From positions 124,001-188,000 of the forward strand of contig NZ_JAIVAT010000007.1 in the NCBI RefSeq assembly GCF_020172085.1: a stretch of 64,000 nt of DNA. The letters run 5' to 3'. This document shows positions 1-8,197 of the stretch, one piece after another. Position 1 is the first letter of the stretch; each line of letters begins with the position of its first letter. The position numbers were made by a program, and so were the translations under genes. This DNA is from Rossellomorea aquimaris (GTDB lineage: Bacteria; Bacillota; Bacilli; Bacillales; Bacillaceae_B). The notes beneath the pieces are model-generated. The model was not told the DNA's origin. It ran no database searches and saw nothing but the letters and a program-made list of their open reading frames with translations.

Positions 1-1
1 T

Positions 2-961
2 GTCGTGAAACCAGCGACCCTTACACCGCTGACGGCCATCGTCCTCGGGGAAATCTGTATTGAAGCGGGAGTTCCTGAAGGGGTTGTCAACATCATACCG
101 GGTGCAGGTTCTTCTGTCGGTAATTACTTAGTGGAGCATGAAAAAGTGGATAAAGTGGCCTTCACCGGTTCCACTCCGATCGGTAAAAACATCATGGAAA
201 AAGCATCCCAAACATTAAAAAGGGTCACGCTCGAATTAGGCGGAAAATCCCCAAATATCGTGTTTGAAGACGCTGATGTGGATGCAGCTGTGGATGGTTC
301 CCTATTCGGAATCTTCTATAATACAGGTCAATCCTGTGAAGCGCGCTCCAGATTATATGTCCATGAAGATATCTATGATGAATTCATGGAGAAGTTCGTT
401 GAAAAAACGAAGAAGCTGAAGCTTGCCGACCCACATGATAAAGGCACCCATATCGGAGCCATCATCAATCAGGGTCAGCTGGATACAATCGATGGGTATG
501 TACAGTCTGCCAAAGAAGAAGGAGCGACGATCTTAGCCGGAGGAAGTCCTGCGAAGGTAGAAGGCTTTGAAAATGGCTACTGGTATGAGCCTACCATCAT
601 CACCGATGTAAACCACGATATGAAGGTAGTGAAAGAAGAAATCTTCGGACCGGTTGTGGTGGTAATGAAATTCAAAGATGAAAAAGAAGCGATCAGAATG
701 GCCAACGACAGCGAATATGGACTCGGTTCCGCGGTATGGACTCAGAATCATGGCCGTGCCACAAGAGTATCCAAAGCGATCCAGGCCGGAATTGTCATGG
801 TGAACTGCCCGTTCTCCGCATTCCCGGGCACACCATTTGGAGGCTATAAGCAGTCCGGATTCGGCCGTGAGCTTTGCGTGGAAACGCTCGACCTTTATAC
901 AGAAACAAAGAGCATCATTTCTTATTTCGGGAACCGTCCATTAAATCCATTTGGCGTATAA
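2..961 (+). CDS. Aldehyde dehydrogenase, 5'-truncated by window edge
   Basis: NAD(P)-dependent aldehyde dehydrogenase that oxidises an aldehyde to the acid. The reading frame is open to the left edge, so the start and most of the coenzyme-binding domain lie outside; about 319 of roughly 490 residues are visible. Numbering from the GTG codon at base 5: the FTGST nucleotide-loop motif is at 53-57, the general-base Glu in LELGGKSP is E77, and the catalytic Cys in GQSCEARS is C111. The C-terminal GTPFGGYKQSGFGRE region is typical of the superfamily. It precedes a 3-hydroxyacyl-CoA dehydrogenase, a thiolase and PaaX. A role on the ring-cleavage semialdehyde of phenylacetyl-CoA catabolism (the job of the PaaZ aldehyde-dehydrogenase domain) is therefore a reasonable inference. 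A phenylacetaldehyde or other aldehyde substrate is equally possible from sequence alone. Confidence 0.93.
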   Translation, partial: VVKPATLTPLTAIVLGEICIEAGVPEGVVNIIPGAGSSVGNYLVEHEKVDKVAFTGSTPIGKNIMEKASQTLKRVTLELGGKSPNIVFEDADVDAAVDGSLFGIFYNTGQSCEARSRLYVHEDIYDEFMEKFVEKTKKLKLADPHDKGTHIGAIINQGQLDTIDGYVQSAKEEGATILAGGSPAKVEGFENGYWYEPTIITDVNHDMKVVKEEIFGPVVVVMKFKDEKEAIRMANDSEYGLGSAVWTQNHGRATRVSKAIQAGIVMVNCPFSAFPGTPFGGYKQSGFGRELCVETLDLYTETKSIISYFGNRPLNPFGV

Positions 962-977
962 GAAATTATCATCAAGG

Positions 978-1003
978 AGGGGTTGTCCTACAAGGCAACC
1001 CCT
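978..1003 (+). other. Intercistronic hairpin after aldehyde dehydrogenase
   Basis: Perfect 8-bp arms AGGGGTTG (978-985) and CAACCCCT (996-1003) with a 10-nt loop lie between the aldehyde dehydrogenase and the next gene. There is no U-tract, so it is more likely an mRNA stability or processing hairpin inside an operon than a strong terminator. Confidence 0.5.
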
Positions 1004-1027
1004 TATTGCTAGAAAGGGGAATGTAAC

Positions 1028-1903
1028 ATGACACAGCATATCGTCGTTGTCGGCTCAGGTGTAATGGGAAGAGGAATTGCCTACGTCAGTGCAACAGGAG
1101 GCTTCCGGACAACACTTGTGGATATAAAACAAGAACAATTGGATCATGCGCGGGATGAGATTGGGCACATCTTCCAAAAAGGAATCGAGCGGAAAAAGCT
1201 GACGCAGCAGGAGTATGTAGAAGCGAAAGAACTTATGAGCTATTCAACGAATCTGTCCATTGCCGTGAGGGATGCCGATGTCGTCATCGAAGCCGTTCCT
1301 GAGAAAACAGATATCAAACGAGGCGTATTCGAAGTACTGGATGCCCATGCCCCGGAGCATTGCTATCTGGCAACCAATACTTCCACCATGAGCCCGACCG
1401 AAATCGGCTCCTTTACGAAACGTCCTGACAAAGTGATTGCCATGCACTTTTTCAATCCCGTACATAAGATGCCGCTGGTTGAAATCGTGAAGGGATTGGA
1501 AACAAGCGAGGAAACGGTGGAGGTCATCGGGCAGGTTGCCCGCCTGATGGGAAAAGAAACGGTGGTTATCAATGAGTTCCCCGGTTTCGTCACAAGCAGA
1601 ATCTCGGCACTTGTCGGGAATGAAGCCTTTTATATGCTTCAGGAAGGACTCGGATCTCCTGAGGAAATCGATAAGGCGATCAAGCTCGGGCTTAATTATC
1701 CGATGGGTCCCTTTGAGCTCGGTGATTTAGTCGGGTTGGATACGCGTTTGAACAATCTCAAGTACCTCCACGAAAAGCTTGGGGAAAAGTATCGTCCTGC
1801 GCCTTTATTAGAGAAATACGTGAAGGCCGGCCGCCTTGGGCGAAAAACGGGCAAAGGGGTCTATGATTACTCAGAAACGAAGGAAAAGGAGCATCAATCA
1901 TGA
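1028..1903 (+). CDS. paaH: 3-hydroxyacyl-CoA dehydrogenase (PaaH/HbdA type)
   Basis: Single-domain NAD-dependent 3-hydroxyacyl-CoA dehydrogenase of 291 residues, the usual length for stand-alone HbdA/PaaH enzymes. The N-terminal Rossmann motif [10 protein letters not shown] spans residues 7-16. NTST (117-120) and the catalytic-His segment [12 protein letters not shown] (His140) follow, then the C-terminal helical domain with [16 protein letters not shown]. It oxidises 3-hydroxyacyl-CoA to 3-oxoacyl-CoA in beta-oxidation or the lower phenylacetate pathway. An AAAGGGGA ribosome-binding site precedes the ATG. Its last 4 bases overlap the thiolase start (ATGA), so the two are translationally coupled. 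The symbol is inferred from the PaaX neighbour; a butanoyl-CoA role cannot be excluded. Confidence 0.88.
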   Translation: MTQHIVVVGSGVMGRGIAYVSATGGFRTTLVDIKQEQLDHARDEIGHIFQKGIERKKLTQQEYVEAKELMSYSTNLSIAVRDADVVIEAVPEKTDIKRGVFEVLDAHAPEHCYLATNTSTMSPTEIGSFTKRPDKVIAMHFFNPVHKMPLVEIVKGLETSEETVEVIGQVARLMGKETVVINEFPGFVTSRISALVGNEAFYMLQEGLGSPEEIDKAIKLGLNYPMGPFELGDLVGLDTRLNNLKYLHEKLGEKYRPAPLLEKYVKAGRLGRKTGKGVYDYSETKEKEHQS

Positions 1904-3105
1904 GAGAAGTGATCATAGTCGATGCCGTCCGTACTCCGATCGGAAGATACAAAGGCGCGTTGAAAGAGGTCCGCCCTGATGATTTAGGAGCTCATGTCAT
2001 AAAAGCTCTTGTGGAACGGAATCCGCTCGTTCCGGTCAATACCATTGAAGAAGTGGTTCTTGGAAATGCAAACGGAGCCGGGGAGGATAACCGGAATGTC
2101 GCCAGGATGTCGACGCTCCTGGCGGGTCTCCCTGTTGAAGTCGGGGCGACGACCATCAACCGGCTATGCGGATCGGGACTGGATGCTGTGAACTATGCGG
2201 CAAGAGCCATTTTAGCAGGAGAAGGGGATGTCTTTATTGCAGGCGGCACCGAGAGTATGACCCGTGCCCCGTACGTAATGGCAAAGCCTTCAAAGGATTT
2301 CCCGAGAGGCAATATGGAAATGTTCGATACGACGATTGGCTGGCGCTTCGTCAATTCCCGCCTGAAAGCACAATACGGGACCGACTCCATGCCGGAAACG
2401 GCTGAGAACGTAGCGAAGCATTTTGGCATTTCCCGAGAAGAGCAGGATCACTTTGCCTATTGGAGCCAAATGAAAGCGAAACGTGCCATGGACGAAGAGC
2501 GCTTTAAAGAAGAGATCGTTCCAGTGGAATTAAAGGATCGAAAAGGAAACGTCTCTACTTTTATGATGGATGAACATCCAAGGCCCGAAACCAATAGTGA
2601 AAAGCTGCAGAAGCTTAAGCCACTGTTTGAGGGGGGGACCGTGACGGCGGGGAATGCTTCCGGCGTGAATGACGGAGCTTCGGCACTCTTACTTATGAGC
2701 AGGGAGAGAGCGGAGGAGTTAGGCGTCACCCCTCTTGCCCGCTATGTGACGTCCGCCACTGCTGGCCTTGAGCCATCCGTCATGGGTCTTGGTCCGATAT
2801 ATGCTACGCAGAAAGTGCTGAAGCGTTCCGGTCTCGCCCTTGATCAGATTGGCTTAGTCGAGCTGAACGAAGCCTTCGCGGCCCAGTCCCTCGCCTGTAT
2901 CCGTGAACTCGGGTTGAATGAAGAAATCGTCAACGTCAACGGGGGAGCCATCGCTTTCGGTCATCCACTCGGAGCCAGCGGTGCCCGTATCCTCACCACC
3001 CTACTATATGAAATGAAGAAAAGGAAAGTACGCTACGGTCTCTCCACTATGTGTATCGGCGTCGGCCAGGGAATCGCGACCTTAGTGGAAAACATAGAAT
3101 CGTAA
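1900..3105 (+). CDS. paaJ: Acetyl-CoA acyltransferase (thiolase, PaaJ/FadA type)
   Basis: Degradative thiolase of 401 residues, full length. The acyl-accepting cysteine is C90 in [12 protein letters not shown]. The C-terminal [10 protein letters not shown] motif supplies His355, and the second active-site cysteine is C385 in [10 protein letters not shown]. It cleaves 3-oxoacyl-CoA to acetyl-CoA plus a shortened acyl-CoA. It is coupled by a 4-base overlap to the 3-hydroxyacyl-CoA dehydrogenase and followed directly by a terminator, so the cluster's transcript ends here. The specific 3-oxoadipyl-CoA role (PaaJ) is inferred from the paaX neighbour; a general fatty-acid or acetoacetyl-CoA role is the alternative. 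Confidence 0.9.
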   Translation: MREVIIVDAVRTPIGRYKGALKEVRPDDLGAHVIKALVERNPLVPVNTIEEVVLGNANGAGEDNRNVARMSTLLAGLPVEVGATTINRLCGSGLDAVNYAARAILAGEGDVFIAGGTESMTRAPYVMAKPSKDFPRGNMEMFDTTIGWRFVNSRLKAQYGTDSMPETAENVAKHFGISREEQDHFAYWSQMKAKRAMDEERFKEEIVPVELKDRKGNVSTFMMDEHPRPETNSEKLQKLKPLFEGGTVTAGNASGVNDGASALLLMSRERAEELGVTPLARYVTSATAGLEPSVMGLGPIYATQKVLKRSGLALDQIGLVELNEAFAAQSLACIRELGLNEEIVNVNGGAIAFGHPLGASGARILTTLLYEMKKRKVRYGLSTMCIGVGQGIATLVENIES

Positions 3106-3107
3106 GT

Positions 3108-3131
3108 GCCCTGTTTGACGCAGGGCTTTTT
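3108..3131 (+). terminator. Rho-independent terminator after thiolase
   Basis: GCCCTG (3108-3113), a TTTGACG loop, CAGGGC (3121-3126) and five Ts begin 3 bases after the thiolase stop codon. Confidence 0.85.
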
Positions 3132-3180
3132 GTGATTAAGACGTATCTTTTTTAGAAAAGATAGACGTGAGGTGATACGA

Positions 3181-3402
3181 ATGGAATTTGAAATCATGAC
3201 AGTCGAAAGTGAGATCCCATGTCTTGTCGTCGCGGATGAGGATAACGGCCGCTATATGATCAGGAAGGCCGACACTAGCGGGGAAGTGTTCAACAGTCAG
3301 GAGGAGCTGGTGAATTGGATCGAGAATAACTGGTCCAAGGAAAAAGTCGTGAACACATATGATTTTGTGAAGATGCTGGAGATGTTGAGGGTGTATCATT
3401 GA
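3181..3402 (+). CDS. Small conserved-looking protein of unknown function (73 aa)
   Basis: Small acidic protein of 73 residues that I do not recognise. The start is fixed by a GAGGTGATACGA ribosome-binding site just before the ATG. The first half (MEFEIMTVESEIPCLVVADE) looks like beta strands; the rest is helical with a WIENNW segment. There is no signal peptide or membrane segment. It lies between two terminators, so it is probably transcribed alone, between the thiolase and paaX. No function is assigned. Confidence 0.7.
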   Translation: MEFEIMTVESEIPCLVVADEDNGRYMIRKADTSGEVFNSQEELVNWIENNWSKEKVVNTYDFVKMLEMLRVYH

Positions 3403-3404
3403 GG

Positions 3405-3434
3405 GTCAGGCTCTTTGGGGAGCCTGACTTTTTT
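3405..3434 (+). terminator. Rho-independent terminator after the 73-aa gene
   Basis: Perfect 9-bp stem GTCAGGCTC (3405-3413) / GAGCCTGAC (3420-3428), loop TTTGGG, then six Ts. Confidence 0.92.
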
Positions 3435-3466
3435 ACATAACAACGAAATTCAAGAATATTCATTTA

Positions 3467-3516
3467 TTTTCACAGAAAGTTTATGATATTATATTAACTA
3501 AACGTAAAATAAACGT
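3467..3516 (+). promoter_or_regulatory. paaX promoter with AACGT-type operator
   Basis: Candidate sigma-A hexamers TTTTCA (3467-3472) and TATATT (3490-3495) with a 17-bp gap; the -35 is weak. The operator AACGTAAAATAAACGT is at 3501-3516, just downstream of the -10. The reverse complements of 7075-7091 and 10447-10463 match it as AACGT-W-AA-W-W-M-AACG. The position after the -10 fits a repressor roadblock. The regulator could be PaaX itself or a TetR-type PaaR outside the window. Confidence 0.6.
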
Positions 3517-3553
3517 CATGAAAGCATGCGGTCGTATAAAAGGAGAGGCAGCA

Positions 3554-4429
3554 ATGAATACAAGATCAATGATCTTTACACTTTACGGGGACTATATCCG
3601 TCATTACGGGAATAAAATATGGATCGGGAGTTTGATTCGCCTCCTCAATGAATTTGGGCACAACGATCAAGCCGTCCGTGCCGCGATTTCCCGGATGAAT
3701 AAGCAGGGATGGGTCCAGGCGGAGAAGCAGGGGAACAAAAGCTACTACTCGCTCACAGAGCGCGGTGTGATCCGGATGGAAGAGGCAGCAAACAGGATCT
3801 TCAAGCTGAAGCCCGAGCAATGGGACGGGAAATGGAGGATCCTGATGTACTCGATCCCTGAGGAAATCAGGAATATCCGGGATGAATTGAGAAAAGAACT
3901 CGTGTGGAGCGGATTCGGAACCCTATCGACGAGCACTTGGATTTCCCCTAACAACCTGGAGAAGCAGGTGCAGTCCCTGATCGGTAAATATGATATTAAA
4001 GAGTACGTCGATTTCTTCATCTCAGAGTATAAAGGTCCCAATGAGAATCAGCGGTTGATCGAAAAGAGCTGGGATCTCAAAGAGATTAATGACCGTTACC
4101 AGGAATTCATCTCACACTACAGTCAACAGTACATGATTGATAAGAGTAAGATCGGTAAAGGGCAAATGAGCGATGCCGAATGCTTTGTGGAAAGAACGAA
4201 GCTCGTCCACGAATATCGGAAATTCCTCTTCGTCGATCCGGGTCTGCCGGAAGAGCTTTTACCGGAAAAATGGCTCGGAGCCCACGCAGCCAATCTATTC
4301 GCTGATTACTACAAAGAGCTGGCCGAACCGGCATCCCGATTCTTCGAAAGTGTATTCGAAGACGGAAACGAACTGAAAAACAAAGACCGGAGCTATAATG
4401 TGATGACACATCCATTATTACTCGATTGA
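3554..4429 (+). CDS. paaX: PaaX-family phenylacetyl-CoA-responsive repressor
   Basis: PaaX-family transcriptional regulator of 291 residues; the family's E. coli member represses phenylacetate genes until phenylacetyl-CoA binds. The N-terminal winged helix (about residues 1-80) contains VRAAISRMNKQGWVQ and the wing KSYYSLTERG. The central domain has WDGKWRILMYSIPEE, and the C-terminal domain holds FLFVDPGLPEELLPEKWLG, both characteristic. The ATG at 3554 is preceded by AGGAGAGGCAGCA; an upstream in-frame start at 3518 lacks a ribosome-binding site. An AACGT-type operator lies 38 bases upstream, suggesting autoregulation. It is followed by a terminator and convergent with the next gene. In Gram-positives PaaX is typically near paa genes, as here. 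Confidence 0.92.
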   Translation: MNTRSMIFTLYGDYIRHYGNKIWIGSLIRLLNEFGHNDQAVRAAISRMNKQGWVQAEKQGNKSYYSLTERGVIRMEEAANRIFKLKPEQWDGKWRILMYSIPEEIRNIRDELRKELVWSGFGTLSTSTWISPNNLEKQVQSLIGKYDIKEYVDFFISEYKGPNENQRLIEKSWDLKEINDRYQEFISHYSQQYMIDKSKIGKGQMSDAECFVERTKLVHEYRKFLFVDPGLPEELLPEKWLGAHAANLFADYYKELAEPASRFFESVFEDGNELKNKDRSYNVMTHPLLLD

Positions 4430-4431
4430 TT

Positions 4432-4468
4432 AAACCCACCTTCCTGATATGGCAGGTGGGTTTTTTTT
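4432..4468 (+). terminator. Rho-independent terminator after paaX
   Basis: AACCCACCT (4433-4441) pairs with AGGTGGGTT (4454-4462), and the T-run continues to 4468. Confidence 0.92.
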
Positions 4469-4481
4469 GAGGGACGGACCT
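4469..4481 (+). repeat. 13-mer GAGGGACGGACCT, copy 1 (+)
   Basis: Exact copy of the dispersed 13-mer. It sits between the paaX terminator and the stop codon of the convergent DUF1129 gene, which begins at the very next base (4482). Confidence 0.9.
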
Positions 4482-5147
4482 TTATTTTTTTAGAAAATAA
4501 GAGAGTCCTAGAAGCAATGCTCCTGAAATAAGCGAAGCATACCAAGGAAACATGAATGAAGGCCCTATGTCAGGCAGGAAGTAGATACTGCAAATTATGA
4601 TCCCCGTTGATATCATGCCCATTGTTCCGGCTTTGATGGAGTCTTTCATAGGGGTTTGTTTCTCCTTGAATAAGGAATTTTTAATAATTGAGAAGATAAT
4701 CTTTACCCCCATTAAACTAGAGAAGAATATGAGCAATGCCAGGATGGAGTAAGTGACCGGATAAACTTCATTGCTTATTTCTTTAAACATTGGACCAATC
4801 AATAATAATAGTCCACGAATCAACAAGAAGTATCCGAATAAATTCAGAGCTAACGATGAGACGAATGTAACGATACTCCTCTTCTTTTCTAAAGGTAGCT
4901 GCTCAATAATATCGTCTGCGTAAGCCTTAGGATCATCTCCTAAAATCATTCTGGCTGTTTTCCCTTCACGCTGTCCATCAATGATATGATCCAGGATTTC
5001 CATCAATACCTCCTCTGTCTGCTGCTCTGATAATGTAAGTTGAAGGCGCATATAAATCAGAAAATCCGAATAGTACTTTTCATTTTCTTCCGACAAACCT
5101 GTTCGTTTCTGATTATTTAATTCGATCAATTGCTTTGCTTCAATCAT
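4482..5147 (-). CDS. DUF1129-like membrane protein paired with PadR
   Basis: Membrane protein of 221 residues. The cytoplasmic N-terminal part (about 1-90) has the LDHIIDGQREGKTARMILGDDPKAYADDI segment seen in DUF1129/DUF1048-like proteins encoded beside PadR regulators. It is followed by four predicted transmembrane segments (about 92-117, 128-152, 170-190, 196-217) and a basic C-terminus. The ribosome-binding site AAAGGGGGAATCAGA precedes the ATG. It overlaps the 3' end of padR by 8 bases, so it is the second gene of a two-gene operon. Function is unknown; family context suggests envelope stress or drug response, which is inference only. Confidence 0.75.
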   Translation of the reverse strand: MIEAKQLIELNNQKRTGLSEENEKYYSDFLIYMRLQLTLSEQQTEEVLMEILDHIIDGQREGKTARMILGDDPKAYADDIIEQLPLEKKRSIVTFVSSLALNLFGYFLLIRGLLLLIGPMFKEISNEVYPVTYSILALLIFFSSLMGVKIIFSIIKNSLFKEKQTPMKDSIKAGTMGMISTGIIICSIYFLPDIGPSFMFPWYASLISGALLLGLSYFLKK

Positions 5148-5475
5148 TCTGATTCCCCCTTTTTAATAATGAAGTAACCGGTAATACGATTTGTTCCCAT
5201 TCCCTTGATATATCAGACAGTGCCTGATGTCCTTCTTCTGTTAAATAATAGTACTTTCTGTTTGGTCCCGATTCTGAGGGCTGCATTTCCCCACGAATCA
5301 AATGGTTTTTCTGGAGCCGTAACAACACTGGATAAATTGTCCCTTCGCTTACATCCTGCAACCCTGAAGACTGCAGTTTTTTGGAAAGTTCATATCCGTA
5401 GACCGGCTCTTTTTCAATTACAGAAAGGACGCAACCATCTAAAATACCCTTTAATAGCTGACTGCGGATTGTCAT
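5140..5475 (-). CDS. PadR-family transcriptional regulator
   Basis: PadR-like repressor of 111 residues. The winged helix spans about residues 5-80, with GYELSKKLQSSGLQDVSEGTIYPVLLRLQKNHLI and the wing RKYYYLTEEGHQAL, and a short C-terminal dimerisation helix follows. I chose the internal ATG at 5475 because GGGGAAACAT sits before it; a start four codons earlier is possible. It leads an operon with the DUF1129 protein. A near-perfect palindrome and an extra half-site lie upstream, consistent with autorepression. Confidence 0.9.
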   Translation of the reverse strand: MTIRSQLLKGILDGCVLSVIEKEPVYGYELSKKLQSSGLQDVSEGTIYPVLLRLQKNHLIRGEMQPSESGPNRKYYYLTEEGHQALSDISREWEQIVLPVTSLLKRGNQND

Positions 5476-5503
5476 ATGTTTCCCCATTTCATGTATATTG
5501 CAT

Positions 5504-5550
5504 TACAAGGTACTGACCAATTAAAAAGCTACCTTGTTTTACAAAGTAGC
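5504..5550. promoter_or_regulatory. Candidate PadR operator (palindrome plus half-site)
   Basis: GCTACCTTGT (5528-5537) and ACAAAGTAGC (5541-5550) form a palindrome with a TTT centre and one mismatch. A further half-site TACAAGGTA lies at 5504-5512, nearer padR. PadR regulators commonly bind their own promoters at paired sites; this assignment is inference from position. Confidence 0.6.
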
Positions 5551-5679
5551 TGATTTGATTTAAGAATATATGTTTAGGAATAATTTGTCAACTATCGATT
5601 CAAATTAATGGAAAAAATCATTTATCCTTGTCGAACAATTCCAAAAAGTATAACATTAATTTAACGAAGGGGGATTTTT

Positions 5680-6636
5680 ATGAATAACTTAACGAATCTA
5701 TTACATATAAAATATCCTATCATTCAAGGTGGCATGGGTAATATCAGCAATGCTCAACTTACCGCGGCAATTTCGGAAGCGGGAGCCCTGGGTACGATCG
5801 GAGTCGGCACCATGGACGTGGAGGAAGTGGAAGGGATCATCCTTGAAACGAAAAAAAGAACGAGCAAGCCTTTCGCACTGAACATCCCGATTTCCATCAC
5901 CCCACATTTGAAGAAGATGGTTCGACTAGTCGTGAAGCATGGGATCCCGGTCGTTTCCTTATCCGCAGGGAATCCATCCCCGCTCATTCCCTACTTTCAC
6001 GAGCATAACGTAAAGGTGATATGCGTCGTCGCTTCGAAAAAACAGGGGAAGAAAGCGGAGGAGGCAGGGGCAGATATCATCGTAGCGGAAGGATACGAGG
6101 CGGCCGGGATCAATTCCAATCTTGAAACGACCACATTGGCTCTCATCCCTCAGCTCGTCGATACGGTGAAGATTCCCGTGGTGGCGGCAGGTGGGATCGG
6201 TGATGGAAGGGGACTTGCTTCCATGCTCTCCCTTGGCGCCAGTGGGGTTCAAATGGGAACACGGTTCATCGCGACACAGGAAGCACCTTTTCATGAAAAC
6301 TATAAATCTACTCTTGTAGATGCAAAGGATGATAGTACAGTCATCGTAGGTCGCTCTGTCGGCAGGGTGAGACGGGTGATGAAGACGCCATACGCAGCAA
6401 ACTTGATTCAAAAAGAGCAGGAGGGCGTCGCTCTTGATGAGTTCAGTTCCATGACTTCCGAGGATTTTCACCGAATAGGGGCACTTGAAGGGAAGCTCGA
6501 CCAGGGCTTTATCAACGGCGGGCAGGTGTCTGGACTTGTATCCGATATTCCGACCGTAGCAGAGCTTTTAGAGAGAATGATGAGCGAGACACATGAGATT
6601 TTTAGAAACCTCTCCAGTAATGGAGTGCAATTTTAA
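5680..6636 (+). CDS. Nitronate monooxygenase / FabK-like FMN oxidoreductase
   Basis: TIM-barrel flavoprotein of the nitronate monooxygenase (2-nitropropane dioxygenase) family, 318 residues. The N-terminal YPIIQGGMGN motif (about 13-22) and the FMN-phosphate region AAGGIGDGRGLASMLSLGASGVQMGTRF (about 169-197) are clear, as is the GADIIVAEGYEAAG loop, which resembles GxEAGGH in relatives but with Ala for Gly and no His. The family oxidises alkyl nitronates; FabK relatives reduce enoyl-ACP. The AAGGGGGATTTTT ribosome-binding site supports the ATG. It is a single gene, ending with a strong terminator and followed by a 21-bp repeat array. Substrate cannot be read from sequence. Confidence 0.85.
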   Translation: MNNLTNLLHIKYPIIQGGMGNISNAQLTAAISEAGALGTIGVGTMDVEEVEGIILETKKRTSKPFALNIPISITPHLKKMVRLVVKHGIPVVSLSAGNPSPLIPYFHEHNVKVICVVASKKQGKKAEEAGADIIVAEGYEAAGINSNLETTTLALIPQLVDTVKIPVVAAGGIGDGRGLASMLSLGASGVQMGTRFIATQEAPFHENYKSTLVDAKDDSTVIVGRSVGRVRRVMKTPYAANLIQKEQEGVALDEFSSMTSEDFHRIGALEGKLDQGFINGGQVSGLVSDIPTVAELLERMMSETHEIFRNLSSNGVQF

Positions 6637-6651
6637 TAAAAAATGGTTCCT

Positions 6652-6688
6652 AAGCGCTGCTCCTTGTAGGGAGAGCGCTTTTTTTTTG
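6652..6688 (+). terminator. Rho-independent terminator after nitronate monooxygenase
   Basis: AAGCGCT (6652-6658) pairs with AGCGCTT (6674-6680), extended inside by CTCC/GGAG, and is followed by eight more Ts. Confidence 0.9.
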
Positions 6689-6703
6689 GGGAAGTTTCCC
6701 ATT

Positions 6704-6787
6704 TGGCACAAGTTTAGAAGGAAGTGGCACGAGTTTGGTCAAAAGTGGCACGAGTTTAGCCAAAAGTGGCACAAGTTCAACCAATCC
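6704..6787 (+). repeat. Degenerate 21-bp tandem array 1 (4 units)
   Basis: Four consecutive 21-bp units start at 6704, 6725, 6746 and 6767. Each begins TGGCAC(A/G)AGTT and ends in a variable A-rich tail, mostly with AAG. The head is conserved while the tail differs. Read as protein it gives repeated WHxF heptads, but there is no start or ribosome-binding site, so it is not treated as coding. Confidence 0.85.
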
Positions 6788-6791
6788 CATC

Positions 6792-6822
6792 ATAATTTTC
6801 TACGATTAAGCCAGAAAATTAT
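6792..6822. other. Inverted repeat in the 6.7-7.17 kb gene-free stretch
   Basis: ATAATTTTC (6792-6800) and GAAAATTAT (6814-6822) form a 9-bp inverted repeat with a 13-nt loop. The rest of the gap up to the promoter at 7045 holds nothing I can identify. Confidence 0.4.
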
Positions 6823-7044
6823 AGTACAAAACTATTAAATAAGCTGGAACTGTAAATTCTCGCGGTTGCTGGGCTCATAAACAGGGCGACAATCCAGGCG
6901 AAATGATTACTAATCAAAGAAAGCCGAAGTCCACAAAGACCAACTAACCTCCATCCCACATCAAAAAAAATTCCTCAACTTCCTCTAGATATTCATCTCA
7001 AGACCGACTATACTAGTATTAATTTTTAAATTTTCGGAATATTA

Positions 7045-7091
7045 TTGACTATTTTGTGACAGGAGTGATACTATAACGTTGTATTTACGTT
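7045..7091 (+). promoter_or_regulatory. ABC importer promoter with AACGT-type operator
   Basis: Sigma-A hexamers TTGACT (7045-7050) and TACTAT (7069-7074) with an 18-bp gap. The palindromic operator AACGTTGTATTTACGTT occupies 7075-7091, immediately after the -10. It matches the paaX site and the site at 10447-10463. Confidence 0.7.
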
Positions 7092-7173
7092 AAGTGGTAT
7101 TTTTATCATATTTGGATTTGCTAGTCTTGCAGACTACTGATCATATATCAGGAAGAGAAAAAGGGGGATTTCT

Positions 7174-8181
7174 GTGAAGAAGAAGAGTGTATTACTTGTT
7201 GTTATCTCTATGTTATTTGGAATGCTGATTCTATCAGGCTGTGGTAGTGATAAGAGCTCCGGTGATGGAGATGGTGAGAAGCAATATGTGATCGGGGTAA
7301 CCCAGATCGTGGAACACCCATCATTGGATGCAGCGTTTGAAGGTTTTAAGAAGGCTTTGGATGAAAACGGTTTCAAAGAGGGCGAAAATGTTAAATATGA
7401 TGTTCAAATTGCCCAAGGAGATCAAAGTAACTCACAAAGTATTGCGAAGAACTTTGTCGGAGATGGTGTAGACCTTATCTTCGCTAACTCGACCCCAAGT
7501 GCACAGACCGCTCTTAACGCAACGAAGGAAATTCCGATCGTTTTCACTTCTGTTACCGATCCTGTCGGGGCTGAACTGGTCAAGTCATTTGACGAGCCAG
7601 GTGAGAATATTACGGGAACGACGGATACTCATCCAGAAGCCATTTCAAAAACACTTCACTTTATTACAGATGAAATGAAAGCGAAGAAAATCGGGATTGT
7701 GTATAATTCCGGCGAACAAAATGCTGTCGTTCAAGTTGCTGAAGTGAATAAAATTGCAAAAGAAAAAGGTGTGGAAGTAGTAGAGGCTACGGTTTCAACG
7801 TCTGCTGATGTTAAACAAGCGACGGAATCCCTGGTGGGAAGAGTCGATGCCATTTACATTCCGAAAGATAATACAGTCGTTTCAGCTCTTGAGTCCGTCA
7901 TCACTGTAGCGAATGAGAAGGATATTCCTCTATTTGTTGGGGAACTCGATTCATTGAAGAAAGGTGCAATTGCAGCGAGTGGATTCAACTATGAAGATCT
8001 TGGTTACCAAACGGGGTTAATGGCAGTGAAGATTTTGAAGGGTGAGAAAAAAACTTCTGAACTCCCTGTACAGGCTCCGGAAGAGTTTGAACTGATGTTC
8101 AATAAAGCAGCTGCTGAGGAACAAGGTGTGGAAGTACAAGAAGCATGGTCTGATCTAGGGAAGTTTATAGAAGAAAAATAG
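7174..8181 (+). CDS. ABC transporter substrate-binding lipoprotein (TrpX/PF04392 type)
   Basis: Extracytoplasmic substrate-binding lipoprotein of 335 residues. The lipoprotein signal is KKK followed by a hydrophobic stretch and the lipobox LSGC with lipidated Cys23. The mature part, from YVIGVTQIVEHPSLDAAFEGF to the C-terminal end, matches the ABC_sub_bind (TrpX-like) family with two periplasmic-binding lobes. The GTG start at 7174 has AAAGGGGGATTTCT upstream. It is the first gene of a three-gene importer operon. TrpXYZ-type systems import aromatic amino acids; the shared operator with paaX and the PheDH unit suggests phenylalanine or a related aromatic, an inference. Confidence 0.9.
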   Translation: MKKKSVLLVVISMLFGMLILSGCGSDKSSGDGDGEKQYVIGVTQIVEHPSLDAAFEGFKKALDENGFKEGENVKYDVQIAQGDQSNSQSIAKNFVGDGVDLIFANSTPSAQTALNATKEIPIVFTSVTDPVGAELVKSFDEPGENITGTTDTHPEAISKTLHFITDEMKAKKIGIVYNSGEQNAVVQVAEVNKIAKEKGVEVVEATVSTSADVKQATESLVGRVDAIYIPKDNTVVSALESVITVANEKDIPLFVGELDSLKKGAIAASGFNYEDLGYQTGLMAVKILKGEKKTSELPVQAPEEFELMFNKAAAEEQGVEVQEAWSDLGKFIEEK

Positions 8182-8197
8182 GAAGGGATGATGATTC

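Noticed and set aside
5959..6471. 170-codon minus-strand frame inside nitronate monooxygenase
   Set aside because: Antisense to a full-length conserved enzyme and rich in Cys, His and Arg in shadow-frame fashion.
6593..6838. Reading frame with WHxF heptads across array 1
   Set aside because: It starts inside the nitronate monooxygenase gene without a ribosome-binding site and simply reads a 21-bp repeat; similar frames over arrays 2 and 3 are treated the same way.
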